From NCBI RefSeq assembly GCF_000224145.3, contig NC_020170.2:3364646-3428645 (forward strand): a stretch of 64,000 bases of DNA, given 5' to 3'. This DNA is from Ciona intestinalis. Lineage: Eukaryota; Chordata; Ascidiacea; Phlebobranchia; Cionidae. Every line of letters starts with the position of its first letter. The first letter of the stretch is position 1. Below, one piece after another: positions 1-12,473 of this stretch. A program made the translations under genes and the position numbers. The notes beneath the pieces were generated by a model, which saw only the letters and a program-made list of their open reading frames with translations, was not told the origin of the DNA and ran no database searches.

Positions 1-241
1 AGTGCAAAACTTGTGTAGGGTATTGAGAAGAACTCTATTAAAAGATAAGACCTTTAAATTGGAGGAAGTGCATGGGAATTCTTTAGATACAACGTAAAGT
101 CGCGGCAGCGTATCCGGCCGTGGGAAATTCAATGAATACAAACATGAAAGGAAAGAAGGCAGTTCTTATAAATCGGGATCAGCTTCTATTTTTGTTTTTG
201 TACGTTAAGATATGTTTGAACTTGTAGAATAGATTGCAAGT

Positions 242-251
242 TATATAAAAG
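242..251 (+). promoter_or_regulatory. Possible TATA box of the first TIMP gene
   Basis: TATATAAAAG lies about 465 bases before the TIMP start codon at 712. If used, transcription would begin near 270-280 and leave a long 5' leader with no recognisable gene. The element is seen; its use is inference, since AT-rich sequence gives such matches by chance. Confidence 0.3.
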
Positions 252-711
252 AAAGTTTATCAAAGAACTGTTTACGTCCCGTACGGTATACTGTAGGGTC
301 CAGCGCTCGCATTGAACTTTAGAGCATTTGCAAAAGAAGTTTGCACAAGCGCAGCGAACGGTCTCACTTCAGTGAACTGTTCGAGCCAGTACAACAGCGA
401 TAAAAGGTCTTAAACGATACTGCGCCTGCCACTGTGTCATTTTGTGCAAGGTGTTTTCCAATCGTTAAAGCAGCGTCAGCAGTCGCCTTTGTTTGCAGAC
501 AGGCTATTGACGTGTTGGGAAAGTTTTGAGAGACATTGCAGTTTTTGGCTTGATAACAAGCTTCAGTTTTACAAGTTTCTCCAGTGTTAGCGAAACATAA
601 GCAGCTTAATCGGAAAGTTTTGAGGACAGTTTTGTAGCAACACTGTAGTATACAGCTTGATTGCAAACTTTCATTCGGCATGTGTCCCTACTATTAATAG
701 GTGTTGTAGAC

Positions 712-3700
712 ATGAAAGTGTGTGTGATTCTATTCGTTGCCTTGGTCGCTATTCTTGCAACCCTGCGTTTAACTGAGGCATGTTCATGTAGTCCTGAACA
801 TCCACAACACTTGTTCTGCAAATCAGACTATGGTAAGTCACGCATGCACATATTTACCTTGTCAATAAATGATGCACTAACATAGATTTTTCAGATTATC
901 ACGGCATGTTTAGCCCCCTTGTTTTAGGGTAAATGTCGATTTACTATACCTAATAATTGTCGTATTAATTTTGAAGCACATTTGAATTGTGAATTGTGTA
1001 AATGCACATGGTTTAACTGCGCATTAATGGCCACAGGGTCACCGTCGCTTTATTCAAATAAGTTCTCGGTAATATTCTGAAATTTCGTTACGTTTTTTCA
1101 TAATTTAATTCTGTTGCAGTTGTTAAAGTTTTGATAATGAGCAAGAAAGATGTCATAATTGAAGAAGATGGAACAATTATTGATATAGAGCCTGAAAAGG
1201 AAGAACTTCCGGAGAAAGATGTCACTTTATTACCGGAAGATTTTGAAGAAGTTCCAACGACGACATACCCGCCGGAGACTGCAGCCCCTGCTCCTGTACA
1301 AGGAGAAGTCCCGGAGGAGCAGGGAGGAGAAGTGGAAGAACCAACTGCAGATGAAGTGGGAGGAGAAGCGGAAAATCCAATTGTAGAGGAGGTGGGAGGA
1401 GAACAGCCGAGAGGAAATCAGACAGAAGGACTCCCGGAAGAAGATGAAGTAGTCATCACCGATATCTCAGAGGTGGCTTCGGATCAACCTGCAGTGAAGG
1501 AAGAAGCTTCAGAAGATCCAGGAACGGGAAGAGAAATCGTTTGGCCTCATATAAGTACAAGCAGTGAGGTTGGTATACGTTTAACATTTTCGTTTTTTGT
1601 TGCTTTTTTTACTTTTTTGCTTGCCAATGTATAGTTGTATAATCTATTTTAATATAGAACTGGTAAATAAACATCTTAACTGTATAATCTAATTTTTAAT
1701 ACCCAACTTTAAAGCTGTTTTAGAACGCTGTTTTGAGTAGCTTCGCTACGGTTATACAATTTTGTAAATATTCTTTGTTTACTGCCAAATGGGATGAGAA
1801 AATACAACATAAATATGTGCCATCTTACCCCACCCTACTATATTTCGATTGTTTTACTTATTTAGCAACGTGTGCCGATCGTCGGACCAATCGAAACACA
1901 GCCATCAGGTGGCGCCGAAGTGCCTCAACCGGTTGTGCCGGAGTTGGTGGTTGTTGATGACGTCACACAAGACGGGGAGGAGGTTTTAGTTAGCCCCGAT
2001 GACGTCAATGGTGCTGAATCTGCAGCCTCAATTCGTGTGCCAAGATACGCGTATAGGCATCTTGGACCAGATGGTGCAATGCCAGGAAGCAAACGGTTTT
2101 TTGTTGTAAGTGTGGTTTTAATGCTATTTTTGAAGTATGAAGAAAAAAGCCCAATACCTTACATACATTTTAACAGCCAATACTGTGCTATACTACTTTG
2201 GGGTGAGATGTGGTACCGTTAGAACCCAATTCCCGATTTTCCGATCGTGTTTTACACAATAAGCAATACTCTTTAGAGTCGCGGGTCGGTTGTATAATTC
2301 AGTAAATATTATATATATATATCCATATCAAATGGGACGGGAAAGGAGAATAAAAACATTTCCCATCTTAGCTCACTCCAATGTATTACTCTTTTAATTC
2401 CATTCAAGGCAATCGAAGACAATTATTAAAAAATAACAGTCAAATTGAAATTTCGATTCCGATCCCTGGCCCAATTTATAGTCAGTTTATGAAAACGTTA
2501 ATTTCAAATTTGATCAGAGCGAAACATGTCAATCGATTTCTAATTAGACCTGTTCTATTAGTTCGTGTCCGGGGCAGCCAATTGAATTTAAGCAGCCAAA
2601 CGATCGATCGCTTAAACTTATTTTGTCACGAAATTACTTTTGCAGGGAATTAGAGGCAAGCCACTGGGACTGGTGGCGCAGGATGCGGCCCCTGGTTCAG
2701 CGTCTCAAAGTGAGTTATATATAACATAACAAGCGCAATATTTCGCAATTGTTGTTCTCATGTCCAATTTTTTATGCAAAATGAGTTATAACATAACAAG
2801 CGTAATACTTCGCAATTTTAGTCTCATTTTTAATGCAAAATGAGTTTTAATGTAACAAGGTCAATATTTTGCAATTTAGTTTCCCATGCCTAACTTTATT
2901 GCTTTATAGATCAACTTTCAAGCCGAAACAAGAGAAATATTATCCGCAGAAATGCACCACCTGGTAAACTATTTTTAATAAACCTTTAAGAATTAATTCT
3001 GACAAATATTAATATTTTTGTGTTGCTACCACCCCTATTTTCTTTCAACTTAAATGTAAACATGTTTTAACTGCAAGCGTGTTTTAACAACTGTTGTTTT
3101 GTCACTATATCCTGTCTTTTCGTTTAAACGTTTCTAAATCTTTGCTACCGTTATCGAAGACACGAATAAAGTTATTATATTAATATTTTTGAACAGGTTT
3201 GATTCGGCCGTCTAATGAAATACCATCGGTTCGTCTCAACCCAAACGACTTTACAATACGTGTTAGAATGCACACTCAATATAAAATACGCATTATGAAG
3301 GTAAGCTTTTCTGACTTTTCTAACATTTTCTTTCTAACCTTAAAATACACACAGCAGCAGTTAATGCCTTTGCAGTAACTGCACTCTTCCGCGTGAACAT
3401 AACCCCGGTGATATAAAGTTGGTCGAATCTTGTGTAATAAAATACAATTTGAATCCGCTGCTACAAATTCCAAAACAGACAAGTCCAATAAAGAATTTTA
3501 AATGAATAAAAGACTATACATTTTATTTAGGCATAATATAGGCCTATAGTTGGGCGGGGGAAATTGGGACACCTTTAGCAGAAAATATATAAATATCCTG
3601 ATTGTATTTTAAACAATTAACAACAGTCTATAAATGTCACGAGGACAAGGTTTTATAATTCCTTGAATGTCCTTTGTTCACTACTAAAATGTACGAGAAA

Positions 3701-3742
3701 ATAGAATGAAAGGGTGTCATAACTTCCCCCATCCTACTATAT

Positions 3743-3773
<31 letters not shown>

Positions 3774-4869
3774 CAATTTGTTGGACTTGAATTTTGTCTG
3801 TTACGTATTTAGCACCAGATACGTGTCCCTGTATAGTCTATGCTTTTGTATGCGTTTTTGTCATTCTGTTTCTGCTTGCTATGTGTCCATACATTACTTT
3901 TGTCCATACATTATTGGCCATAAGTTACTATTTATTTAAATATTGTGCAGGTATTTAAAGGTGACGTCAGCAACGATACAATGTATCTTTACACACCGCC
4001 GTCTAGCTCCCTCTGCAGGATGCATTTGAATTTAAAAACACCTTACGTTATAATGGGTACGTTCGTTTTAATTCTCCTGAATATAACATTGTAGGGTAAA
4101 ATTGGATACCGTTAGCGCCGAAAGTCCACATTTCCGTATCGTGATTTAAACAATTAACAACGATCTTTTCGCGGGGCTATGGTTATTTAATTGACGAGAA
4201 AAATAAAAACATGTACCATCTTACCTCACCCTACTATAACCTTACTAATATTGTAGGAAGCATAAGAGATGGGAGACTTCACGTTAGCTACTGTAATTAC
4301 AAGATCGACGCCTCAACGTTGAAACGTGTTGAGTTACGCCACCTTACAAGTACAATCAAACACAGGTTCACAAAAGCTTGCAGAGACTGCCGTGTGAATA
4401 TATGCAACAACGAGCCGTGCCCAGAAATGGTATGTTATTAAGGCTATTGCTTCGTAATGTACAGTGGTTGAAGACGGGACACGTTTAGCACATAATATTT
4501 AAATGTCCCTTTCGTGTTTTAAACAATTAACAACGGTCTATGAAAGTCGTGGAATGTGTTATTTTAATTCTTTAAATGTTCTTTATTTACTACTAAATGG
4601 GACGAAAAATAGAAAAAAAGGTGTCCCATATTTCCCACCCTATATACCTTGTATACGACTAATCAGCAAAACTGACAGCATACTGTTCTTTACAGTCGAA
4701 AGTTGCCGGCGAATGCAACTGGCGGAATATATACACTCTGCGACATAGAAAAGCCAACGAGTTTGCCTGTGTCCGAAAAAAGTCGGGAAAATGCGACTGG
4801 TTCAACGCTCTTCACCCTAACATGAGGCCCGACGACTTGGACGAGGAAGGCGCAGTCGATTCGCCATGA
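712..4869 (+). CDS. TIMP-like metalloproteinase inhibitor with a giant acidic insertion
   Basis: Secreted inhibitor of matrix metalloproteinases. Coding exons: 712-832, 1120-1568, 1866-2105, 2646-2709, 2910-2963, 3197-3300, 3951-4056, 4257-4429, 4696-4869; 494 residues, phases all consistent. Residues 1-23 are a signal peptide. The mature protein starts CSCSPEHPQ, the CxC inhibitory ridge whose N-terminal cysteine chelates the catalytic zinc in known TIMPs. After FCKSDYVVKVLIMSKK the family fold is interrupted by about 250 extra residues (exons 2 to 5) rich in Glu, Pro, Val and Gly, with EVGGE-type repeats. It resumes at FTIRVRMHTQYKIRIMKVFK and runs through the C-terminal domain (GECNW, FACVRKKSGKCDW). 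All 12 family cysteines are present. Usual TIMPs are about 220 residues. The last four exons match those of the downstream TIMP in phase and nearly in length, so the two are tandem duplicates. Both lie antisense within a synapsin intron. Confidence 0.93.
1722..1853 (+). mobile_element. Miniature element type B, 5'-truncated
   Basis: Keeps the body (CTTTGTTTACTGCCAAATGG) and the 3' end (CATCTTACCCCACCCTACTA). TIMP intron 2. Types A and B share a body; A ends in GTAGGGTGGGGGAAGATGGG inverted repeats, B in GTACTGTGGGGTAAGATGGG. Confidence 0.7.
2186..2386 (+). mobile_element. Miniature element type B
   Basis: Degraded full copy in TIMP intron 3, from CTACTTTGGGGTGAGATG to CATCTTAGCTCACTCCAATG. 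Confidence 0.7.
3547..3742 (+). mobile_element. Miniature element type A
   Basis: Full copy in TIMP intron 6, followed by a (TA)n tract at 3740-3772. Confidence 0.85.
4091..4246 (+). mobile_element. Miniature element type B, internally deleted
   Basis: TIMP intron 7; lacks the segment around the GTTTACTACCAAATGGG body. Confidence 0.75.
4460..4648 (+). mobile_element. Miniature element type A
   Basis: Full length with worn ends; TIMP intron 8. Confidence 0.8.
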
Positions 4870-5162
4870 TAGCAAAATTTAGGAGAAAAGACTATTAACT
4901 ACTTGCAGCCGCCTACAACCCGGAATTTTTACTACCATAGATTCTCCTAATAAGAATACCAGTGTTTTACACGCATTACTATATGCCACGAGCTTGCTTT
5001 ATACATTAGAACGTTGTATATACAAAACTACACATCGTATTATATGTACACATCTTCAAACCGTTAACTATAACATCAATTCCAACACATCGCTTTGCTG
5101 TATAACTGAAATATCGAGCACCGTACAAGACATTCATGTTACACATGTACAAATTTTTCTCC

Positions 5163-5168
5163 AATAAA
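5163..5168 (+). terminator. Polyadenylation signal of the first TIMP gene
   Basis: AATAAA lies about 290 bases after the stop codon and is followed by a T-rich stretch. It is the first canonical hexamer downstream of the stop. Confidence 0.55.
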
Positions 5169-5228
5169 AGATGTAAAAACTGTACAATTTTTTCTTTATT
5201 CTCTAATTTTGAGGTTAAGGTATACAGT

Positions 5229-5419
5229 ACAGTAGGGTAAAATAATACATGTTGTATTTTTCAGCAGTTTTCCCGTTCCATTTGGTAATAGTAAACAAGA
5301 AATATTCACAGAGTTATATACCTGTAGCCCCGCGACTCTAAAAGAGCGTTGTTAATTGATCAAAACACGATCAGAAAATACGAGATTGAGGTGCTCTTAT
5401 CTTGCCAGGCAGTAGTATA
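5229..5419 (-). mobile_element. Miniature element type B
   Basis: Reverse copy 60 bases after the TIMP polyadenylation signal. Confidence 0.75.
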
Positions 5420-6321
5420 ATGTTTTCAAACAGTTTTTCGATCAAAACAGTTTGTTTGTTTCAGCGGTTGCTATAGTAGCACCGGTCGTTAATACGTTTA
5501 TGATGTAACTTAAAAAGCTTACATTCGTAAACATCTTTTAGTTAAAATATTTGATCAGTATTTTAAATGGCGTAGGTATAAATATGCTGAATCGATAAAA
5601 CGGTCTATTTTATTAGCCGTTAAAGCGGGTAAATTTGCCCGTTATGTTGTGCCGGTGACGCATTACCAATTTAATTGCTGTCAGATTGACGAAATGCGAT
5701 ATGTGCTAACGTAAATGGAATAACTATTTTGACGCTTTTTTGGGATTTTTTTGGATCAAACAATATAGCTTTAGTCGGTTTGGCAGCCACGCTTTTACCA
5801 CTTTTTCTCTAAAAGTATTCGCTCAAGTGCGTGTTCTTGATTACGTTTTGTTGCTAATGTCATTTCTTTATTGTTTTATTTAATTTAATCTTTGTTTTAG
5901 TATCCGAATCGATAAGTACAATTTAAGAAATTGCAATACAGCAGCAATATCCACTATTAAAAATAACCAGACATCGTCTATATGCTTTTTATGCACAGAA
6001 TATACGGGGATATATGTATATAGTCTATAAAACGAGACGGACATAGTGAAAAACAGACAGGAAAACATTTTGTGTGACCTTTCACAATTGTAACTCTTGA
6101 ATTACAAAAAGCAATTTTCTTCCAAATTTTCCGCACTTACGTTAAAGATTAAAAGGTGGCAAGGTATAGTTTGACGTATGCGTAATTTAAGACAACTCTT
6201 TTCGTAGCTAACAGAGCCATGTGCTATGATATAATAACATATTGATAATGTTACTGAATAAATGACACTAGCGGGTTAAGAAAAGCACTTAAAAGAAAGT
6301 GACTCGCCGCACCTTTTATTC

Positions 6322-6492
6322 TTTGACGTAATAATAACAATACGTCACTAAAGTAGCGAAAAATATCACTGACGTAATTTAACGCATTGAAATTTAACGT
6401 AATCACTCTTGTTAACAAGTACAGTTATCATCCGGATACATGTACTACAGTATTGTTACGTCACATATTCTTTTCGATTATGACGTAACAAG
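6322..6492. promoter_or_regulatory. Cluster of bZIP-type TGACGTAA sites
   Basis: Five TGACGTAA-like or TTACGTCA-like octamers near 6323, 6343, 6370, 6458 and 6480. Such sites bind ATF/CREB/PAR-bZIP factors in other animals. Position: inside the synapsin intron and 2.5 kb upstream of the second TIMP. Confidence 0.4.
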
Positions 6493-7994
6493 GAGGGACA
6501 GCATATAGGAGAAACTACCAGAAAACAATTTCTACCAGCTACAAATGTAATCACTGTTTCGTTACACAGTTAGAATCAATCCAATCGATTTTGGCGTCTA
6601 ATTTGTTTGTTTTCTAATAATCGTCCGATTGATGCAGCAACACAACAAATCAGACAACAACGAATTGGAATTAAAATAGTTGAATTACGCACTTTCTCTT
6701 ATCCCTTGTGTATTGTGGTAAAGTCCAGAGTGACGGATATGTTACTCAGTAATCAATTACTGCAACTCGGTAGGCAACCACAGTCTATATTCATACGCAG
6801 ATTGCAGGCCTAATTGCTTAACGAGTTCACACAAGAGCGTCTTAAATCTAAACTAGTACCAGTTATAAATGCCATACCGTTACTGTTTTGGTTAAGTTGC
6901 TCTACCACTTTTTAATAATTAGAAAAGGGGAAAAAGTTGTATTCATTAGAATTTTTGTTAACACTAGAATAATTAAGCTGGACAGAGAGTTTTGAGCTTT
7001 ATTTTTAATGCTGTCAGGGATTTTGTTAGAAAAATAAAACGTATTACAGAGAGTCCAATGCCTGTTTTATACTTGATAAAAAAACCATTGGCTAAACTAT
7101 GTAAAACAAACAAAACGTGGGTCCCTTAAATAATTAATAAAAGGCTTAGGAGAAAGTAGGAACGTTTGAACGCGCTTTAAACTTATGACGTAGGTATGAC
7201 GTAGTAAAAGTCCCTGAAATCGGCTTTGCCAAATAACTCGCAAGCGGTTTAGTCAACAAGTTTTAAAACAAAAACTAAATCACATTAAAAACAAAGTTTA
7301 TATTTTGTTACTTGTAAGTCGTGTATGCCTAAAGATTAATGCAAATTAAGCCGTTTTAGTTTACAGAATATAGCTATTTCTATATGGCTTATGGCGTATA
7401 TAAACAAAAGACATAAAATCCTAACAAAAATGTGCTTATCCACGCTTGCTAAGACTTCGTATCGAATACTTGGTTTTAAAGAATAAATAAATAAAAAAAA
7501 ATTAACAGAGATCAAAAATATTGCTGTTTGTATTGTAGTACGCTATTCGGAGGAAATTTTAACGTTTATTTGCAATTGCTAAAGCTATCTTACCAGCTTC
7601 TGTGTACCCTATAACGTTGCCCCAAATACAGACAGTGTGTAAACCATACTATCACACAAAAACATCGTGAAAAATTATGTTTTGACGCAAAACGATCTAT
7701 CGGTTACGAAATAACGGGCTAGTGACCCCTTGACCCTACGATACTTTGAAAAACGTTTTGCGACGTTTGATTGATTGCTTATATCTCTCGGGTGGTCGGG
7801 TTTTTGTACAAGCGAATTCTCAAAATTTAGTATATGACGTCATGGGGGGTGTTTCGCCACAGACAAGGCGTAGTTTTTAAACTTTACTTTGATAAAGTAA
7901 AGGGTAACTTGTGTGACGTATTCTCTATATGAAGAAATTTGTCGGAAGCAATAAAACCATAATACCAGACAACCGTTTAGGAGAATACGATTTG

Positions 7995-8040
7995 GCATGG
8001 CCTATTAGAGATATCTCTATAAATCTCTAGTAGGCCGTGC
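7995..8040. mobile_element. Tiny palindromic element, copy 1
   Basis: 46 bases: GCATGGCCTATTAGAGAT, a short AT-rich centre, then ATCTCTAGTAGGCCGTGC. Flanks share TTTG on both sides, a possible target duplication. Confidence 0.65.
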
Positions 8041-8289
8041 CTTTGATAACTTGAACTTACGAATACAATGATGAATCGACGTATAGCCTACGCAATGTTC
8101 ACTAAACTTGAGGATCAAACTTGCGGTAAGTTGATTATATTCATTACAGATTAGCGCCAACGCTAAGCAGTAAGCACCACATAAGCGTTAACATTTTTGT
8201 TTACCCCGAAGTAAAAAGTGCACCTGAATCTTTGGGCTTTCAGATTATATTTTACCACACTAAAGAAACAGTGTTTAATGAATGGGATA

Positions 8290-8482
8290 CAGTAGGGGGG
8301 AGATGGGATACCTCCTAACTCTTATTTCTCGTCACATTGAGTAGTAAACAAAGAACATTCAAAGAATTATAAAACTATATCACAACGACTTTCAAAGACC
8401 GTTGTTAATTAATTAAAAGACGATTAGGATATTTGGATAATATGTGCTAAAGGTGTCCCATCTTCCCCCACCCTACTATATA
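8290..8482 (-). mobile_element. Miniature element type A
   Basis: Well preserved, ending CATCTTCCCCCACCCTACTA. Confidence 0.88.
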
Positions 8483-8871
8483 TTTAGAATTTCATAGAAA
8501 TTTTTAACATTTTCCAGTTTTACCCCATTTTTGAAAAAACTACACCAAACAATCGATCAGTTATTTTTGGGAAACACTGCTAAGCCTAGTCAAATTCTAC
8601 TCGTGAACACTGCTAAATGAAGCACCTAACCGTGTATCCCGTCCGTCTTAGGCCTCAAAACACAACTATTTAAATCCTGTTTGTATATGCTTAGACTGCT
8701 CATGCTGCAGTTGTATTGTTTGTTATGAACACAATACTTAGGTTAAAGCAAGAGGGTAACTGAAGGATTATTCCAACACACAACGGTGACAGCTTGAGTA
8801 GTTACGAGTAAATCACCCAGACTCTCATTTCTCTTTTTTTCGCAAGTTTGTTTTTCAGCAGACAGCTCGCC

Positions 8872-8877
8872 TATAAA
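8872..8877 (+). promoter_or_regulatory. Possible TATA box of the second TIMP gene
   Basis: TATAAA stands 109 bases before the start codon, a distance that would give a 5' leader of about 80 bases. A plausible splice acceptor (AACTACAG) ends two bases before the ATG, so the transcript may instead be spliced or trans-spliced there. Confidence 0.35.
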
Positions 8878-8985
8878 GCCAGCGTGCATGGAGCCGAATA
8901 GCCAGATGTGTTTTAACGAGTAAACGTAAAGTAGTACTGTATATGTAAACAAGAAACGGCAGTTGTTTATCAGTTAACTACAGTC

Positions 8986-11900
8986 ATGGAAAAGCTTCTG
9001 CAAATGTGTTTGCTGCTTTTATCAATTCAACTGATTCAATTTGCGTCGGAGAGCGATGGATGCTCATGCATGGTAACTCACCCGCAAGAAATAATATGCC
9101 GAGAAAACTCATACGGTAAGGTTTAATTTAAAACGTATTAACACTAACAGCAATAAACAGTCGACTTAAAACGGCATCATCGTATTTGAATTCGCGGCGC
9201 AGGTTCTCTATTTACATTATCGCTGCCCGTATAAATTTTCCAGCTATGGTTGCTGAAATTTCCACGGTCCATTATTCACAGCTTAAAAAACAGTTTAAAA
9301 GGCGACCGACTCGGCCTTTGAAGGTTAAAAACTGTTTGAATATGTGTTTCAAATGAGCTCAAACCCTTGAAGTTTGTTTGATCTTAAATTGACCGACTTT
9401 GTGATAAGAGAATCTAACTGTGCTAAGCACATGGTGCTGACACAGTTGGAAATATAAAACGATTCTCGTTTCTTTAGTACAAACTATACGAAACGGAAGC
9501 TCCCAGCGACACCATAAAACTACTTTATTTTTTTTGCATACTTATAAAAATACTTTTCATTTTATATTAAATCAATTACTAAAAAAGCTTATTTTATAAA
9601 CAGACGCTATGAAAACAGTTCAAAAGTGCCGTTGAAAAATAATAAGTCATAAAATACAGTGATTTCCAATCTACAGAGAAAACAGTCTTTAAAATTTACG
9701 AGCGTATATTACGTTCTACACGCTACACAGCGTATACAAACATAATTAAATTTTATTTTTGGTAAAACTTTTTAAGATCATGACAGCACAACTACAAACA
9801 AGGATTTTTCAAAGCGCCATAAACTGTTAAGATTGTTTCTATAAAATTTACATATTGTTTACAGTTGCTTTAGTTCGAGTTCAAAGTCAGAACATCGTAC
9901 GAGAAAAAAACGGAGGGCGGGGGAAACGCTCTTCAAATCCCGACAACCTTATTTCTGTTACCCGAACCCGTTTGGAAGAGAATGAAATAAGCGACAAAGG
10001 TGAGCGGTCACATTTTCTATTTTATCTACTGAACAGTAAACTCCTAAACAAAATTGTAATGTAGGGTAAGATAAATACCTTTAGCATATAATGTCCCACA
10101 TTTCCTAATCAATTTTAACAATTATCAACGACTTAACAGTCGTTAAAATACGGTTATATAATCCTGGGAATATTCTTTGTTTACTACAAAATAGGAGGTT
10201 AAATAAAACATGCATCATCTTACCCCAACTTACAATATCTTACTTTATAATTTGTAGAATCAAATCTAATGGTTCCTACACCCCCTACACGTGAAGTTAT
10301 TATACGGGATGAGAGTAAAACCGGGCTAGAACATCGGCGTTACAGAATTAAAATACACAAGGTACATCTTAATGTGAATTTGCAAAAACTTAACGTATGC
10401 CAAGTTTAACGTATATGCACTAAAAACCATAAAATAGTCGGTTCTATAAACTTTGTAAAATATGTCGCAAAGTATTAGACTAGTTTCAATATGGTAATTC
10501 CATTTCATTGTGTAAGCTGTAATTTCCGAATTCCTGCTTGAAGACTAATAATTACGTTTTGACGATAACGTGAATGAAATAGTTTGTTTTTGTAATCCAA
10601 CAAAGGGCTATATTACAATACAGAACACTAATAATTAGAAATTATTTTGTTCGTATTTTCCGGTACAGTCTGCATATTTTAGACACATATATAACGTTAG
10701 GGTTCCGTTTCTGAAATAATACATTTACAACATTGAAAAACGTCACAAAACTATATATTAATGTCGAGACACTTTTACAGTTATAATTTTAATTCGATCA
10801 ATTATGACTTTTATTCTCATTTGGGTCTAGATTTTCAAGGGCTTCAAGGCTGGAACTGACAAAGAGAAGTTGTACTTATATTCAGCTATGGACGAAGCTC
10901 TCTGTGGGGTGAAGTTAGCTAATCGCAAAACGTATTTGATTATCGGTAAGTACAGTTACTGAATTACCATATTACGTGTGTTTCAAATTGTACAGAAAGT
11001 AAATTGTTGAACTAGCTTCAAGACTATTGTGCGTACAACAACAGTTTACAAACCGAGACTGTTGCTGTACGCATATCAATCATCGAAACATGTAATGCGT
11101 CATTACACACGGACAGCCTAGCCAATTGTGTGGCTGGTAAAACCCCGACGTACAGCCAGACCTACACTTAACCCTACAAATGTACGGCGTACAGTCCTTT
11201 GAAGTGCAAAAATAAATGCAGTTGCAATGAACGTAAATTAATTGAAACAGAAGAACGATAGCCAATTAACTTATTGCGCAGTTAACATCAGTTTCAATTT
11301 CTGCCAAGCAAGGTATGTATTTCAATTAAACGCGCTGTTTTTCAAGGAACTGTTTCAAACGGACGATTAACAGTAAGCTTGTGCGACCGCGTGATCCCTT
11401 GGAAGACATTGCCAAGAATCGAACGAAGAAATATTAAGAAAAACATGAAACTTGCGACAAGTTCTTGTGAAGTTGGCTGTAAAGTTACTTCGTGTCCATG
11501 GGAAGACTGCCTTCCAAAGGTAAGATAAGTTTATATTATTACTAAGTGCCCTTAGGTTTGAATGTTACATTATAAATATCCTTTATATAGGTGAGGTCCC
11601 AGGGCGAGGCACTTTTAGGCCAGAGTTGGCACATTTTACATTATAAGTCTTTAGGCCAGAGTTGGCACATTTTACATTATAAGTCAATGCGGTCAGTTGT
11701 GTCTTGTTTAGTTTCTGGGACAAACATGTTACTTTGACAGCTGTCGTTTGGGTGGAAAATATTTTTGTGTCGAACCCGACTGAATGCAAATGTAAGACGA
11801 CAGAATAATCAATACAATTACAATTTGACAGAGCCGTAAAGAGTGTACATGGACTGGGGAAATGGAAAGGGCGTACGGAGTTGGGTTTTACAGAGAGAAT

Positions 11901-12032
11901 GTCATGTGTGTTGCTGACAGACGGGGAGACTGCAACTGGAACGTTGGGGCAATTAAAAAGCAAAGTAAGAAGCATAGAAGAAGACGACATAACCACCAAG
12001 ACGGGAGGAACGCACATCATTCTCTGCCCTAA
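8986..12032 (+). CDS. TIMP-like metalloproteinase inhibitor (second tandem copy)
   Basis: Secreted netrin-like inhibitor. Coding exons: 8986-9115, 9865-9999, 10258-10361, 10831-10945, 11347-11519, 11832-12032; 285 residues. A signal peptide of about 25 residues precedes CSCMVTHPQEIIC, the zinc-chelating CxC N-terminus. The AB-loop region (residues about 50-110) is longer than in vertebrate TIMPs and basic, with GRGKRSS resembling a proprotein convertase site. It is far shorter than the insertion in the upstream paralogue. The core follows: YRIKIHKIFKGFK, LCGVKLANRKTYLIIG and SLCDRVIPWKTL. The C-terminal domain has KECTW and RGDCNWNVGA, then a Lys/Arg/His-rich tail. All 12 TIMP cysteines are present. 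The RGD tripeptide near the C-terminus is visible, but its exposure is unknown. Exons of 104 and 173 bases match those of the first TIMP exactly in length. Confidence 0.95.
10060..10240 (+). mobile_element. Miniature element type B
   Basis: Second TIMP gene, intron 2, ending 18 bases before the acceptor. Confidence 0.75.
11617..11684. repeat. Direct repeat in the last TIMP intron
   Basis: A unit of about 34 bases beginning AGGCCAGAGTTGGCACATTT occurs twice in tandem, almost identical, just after the fifth exon. It looks like a recent local duplication. Confidence 0.75.
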
Positions 12033-12473
12033 TCGCTCATTCCATGCCCTAACTGGCTTTCAATTTAATATTTTTGCAAAACACTTCGCGTTTTTTTGCG
12101 CAAAAATATGCCCGTATTCTCACCAAAGCAACAAGCGTTAGTTCTGTAAATACCTATGCTAATTATCGATCCTATTTTAGCTTTTTTCTGTATAACTTCG
12201 CTGTTGATATTATTTTTGCCAGAACCTTGTACGTTTTTTACTTTTTCTTTATACGTATCTAAGATTACGTATAAAAAAACGCACCTTAATTTTTAACGCA
12301 TCGAATTTGAAAAAAGAAAAAAAAAAACATTGACATGGCTTTTTTTCTGAATATTAATTATAAACCAAGATGTTATTATTCTTTCATATACGCTGGTCGT
12401 AAACCAATATTATTTCGTTGCGTTATATTTAATAAATCGACAAGCAATTCCGGGATGAATTATTTTCAATATG

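Larger units (their letters stand above)
4870..8871. other. Gene-free spacer between the two TIMP genes
   Basis: After the first TIMP 3' end I see no exon with family resemblance. The stretch holds two miniature transposon copies, a cluster of TGACGTAA-type sites at 6322-6492, further TGACG motifs near 7186-7205, 7834 and 7915, and one tiny palindromic element at 7995-8040. Open frames here are short and compositionally random. Confidence 0.6.

Noticed and set aside
364-681. 105-residue minus-strand open frame upstream of the first TIMP
   Set aside because: No recognisable motif, composition looks random, and it overlaps the probable TIMP leader. It is not the missing synapsin exon.
6607-6813. 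Open frame rich in Gln and Ile between the TIMP genes
   Set aside because: Too short, no homology recognised, no splice partners in phase.
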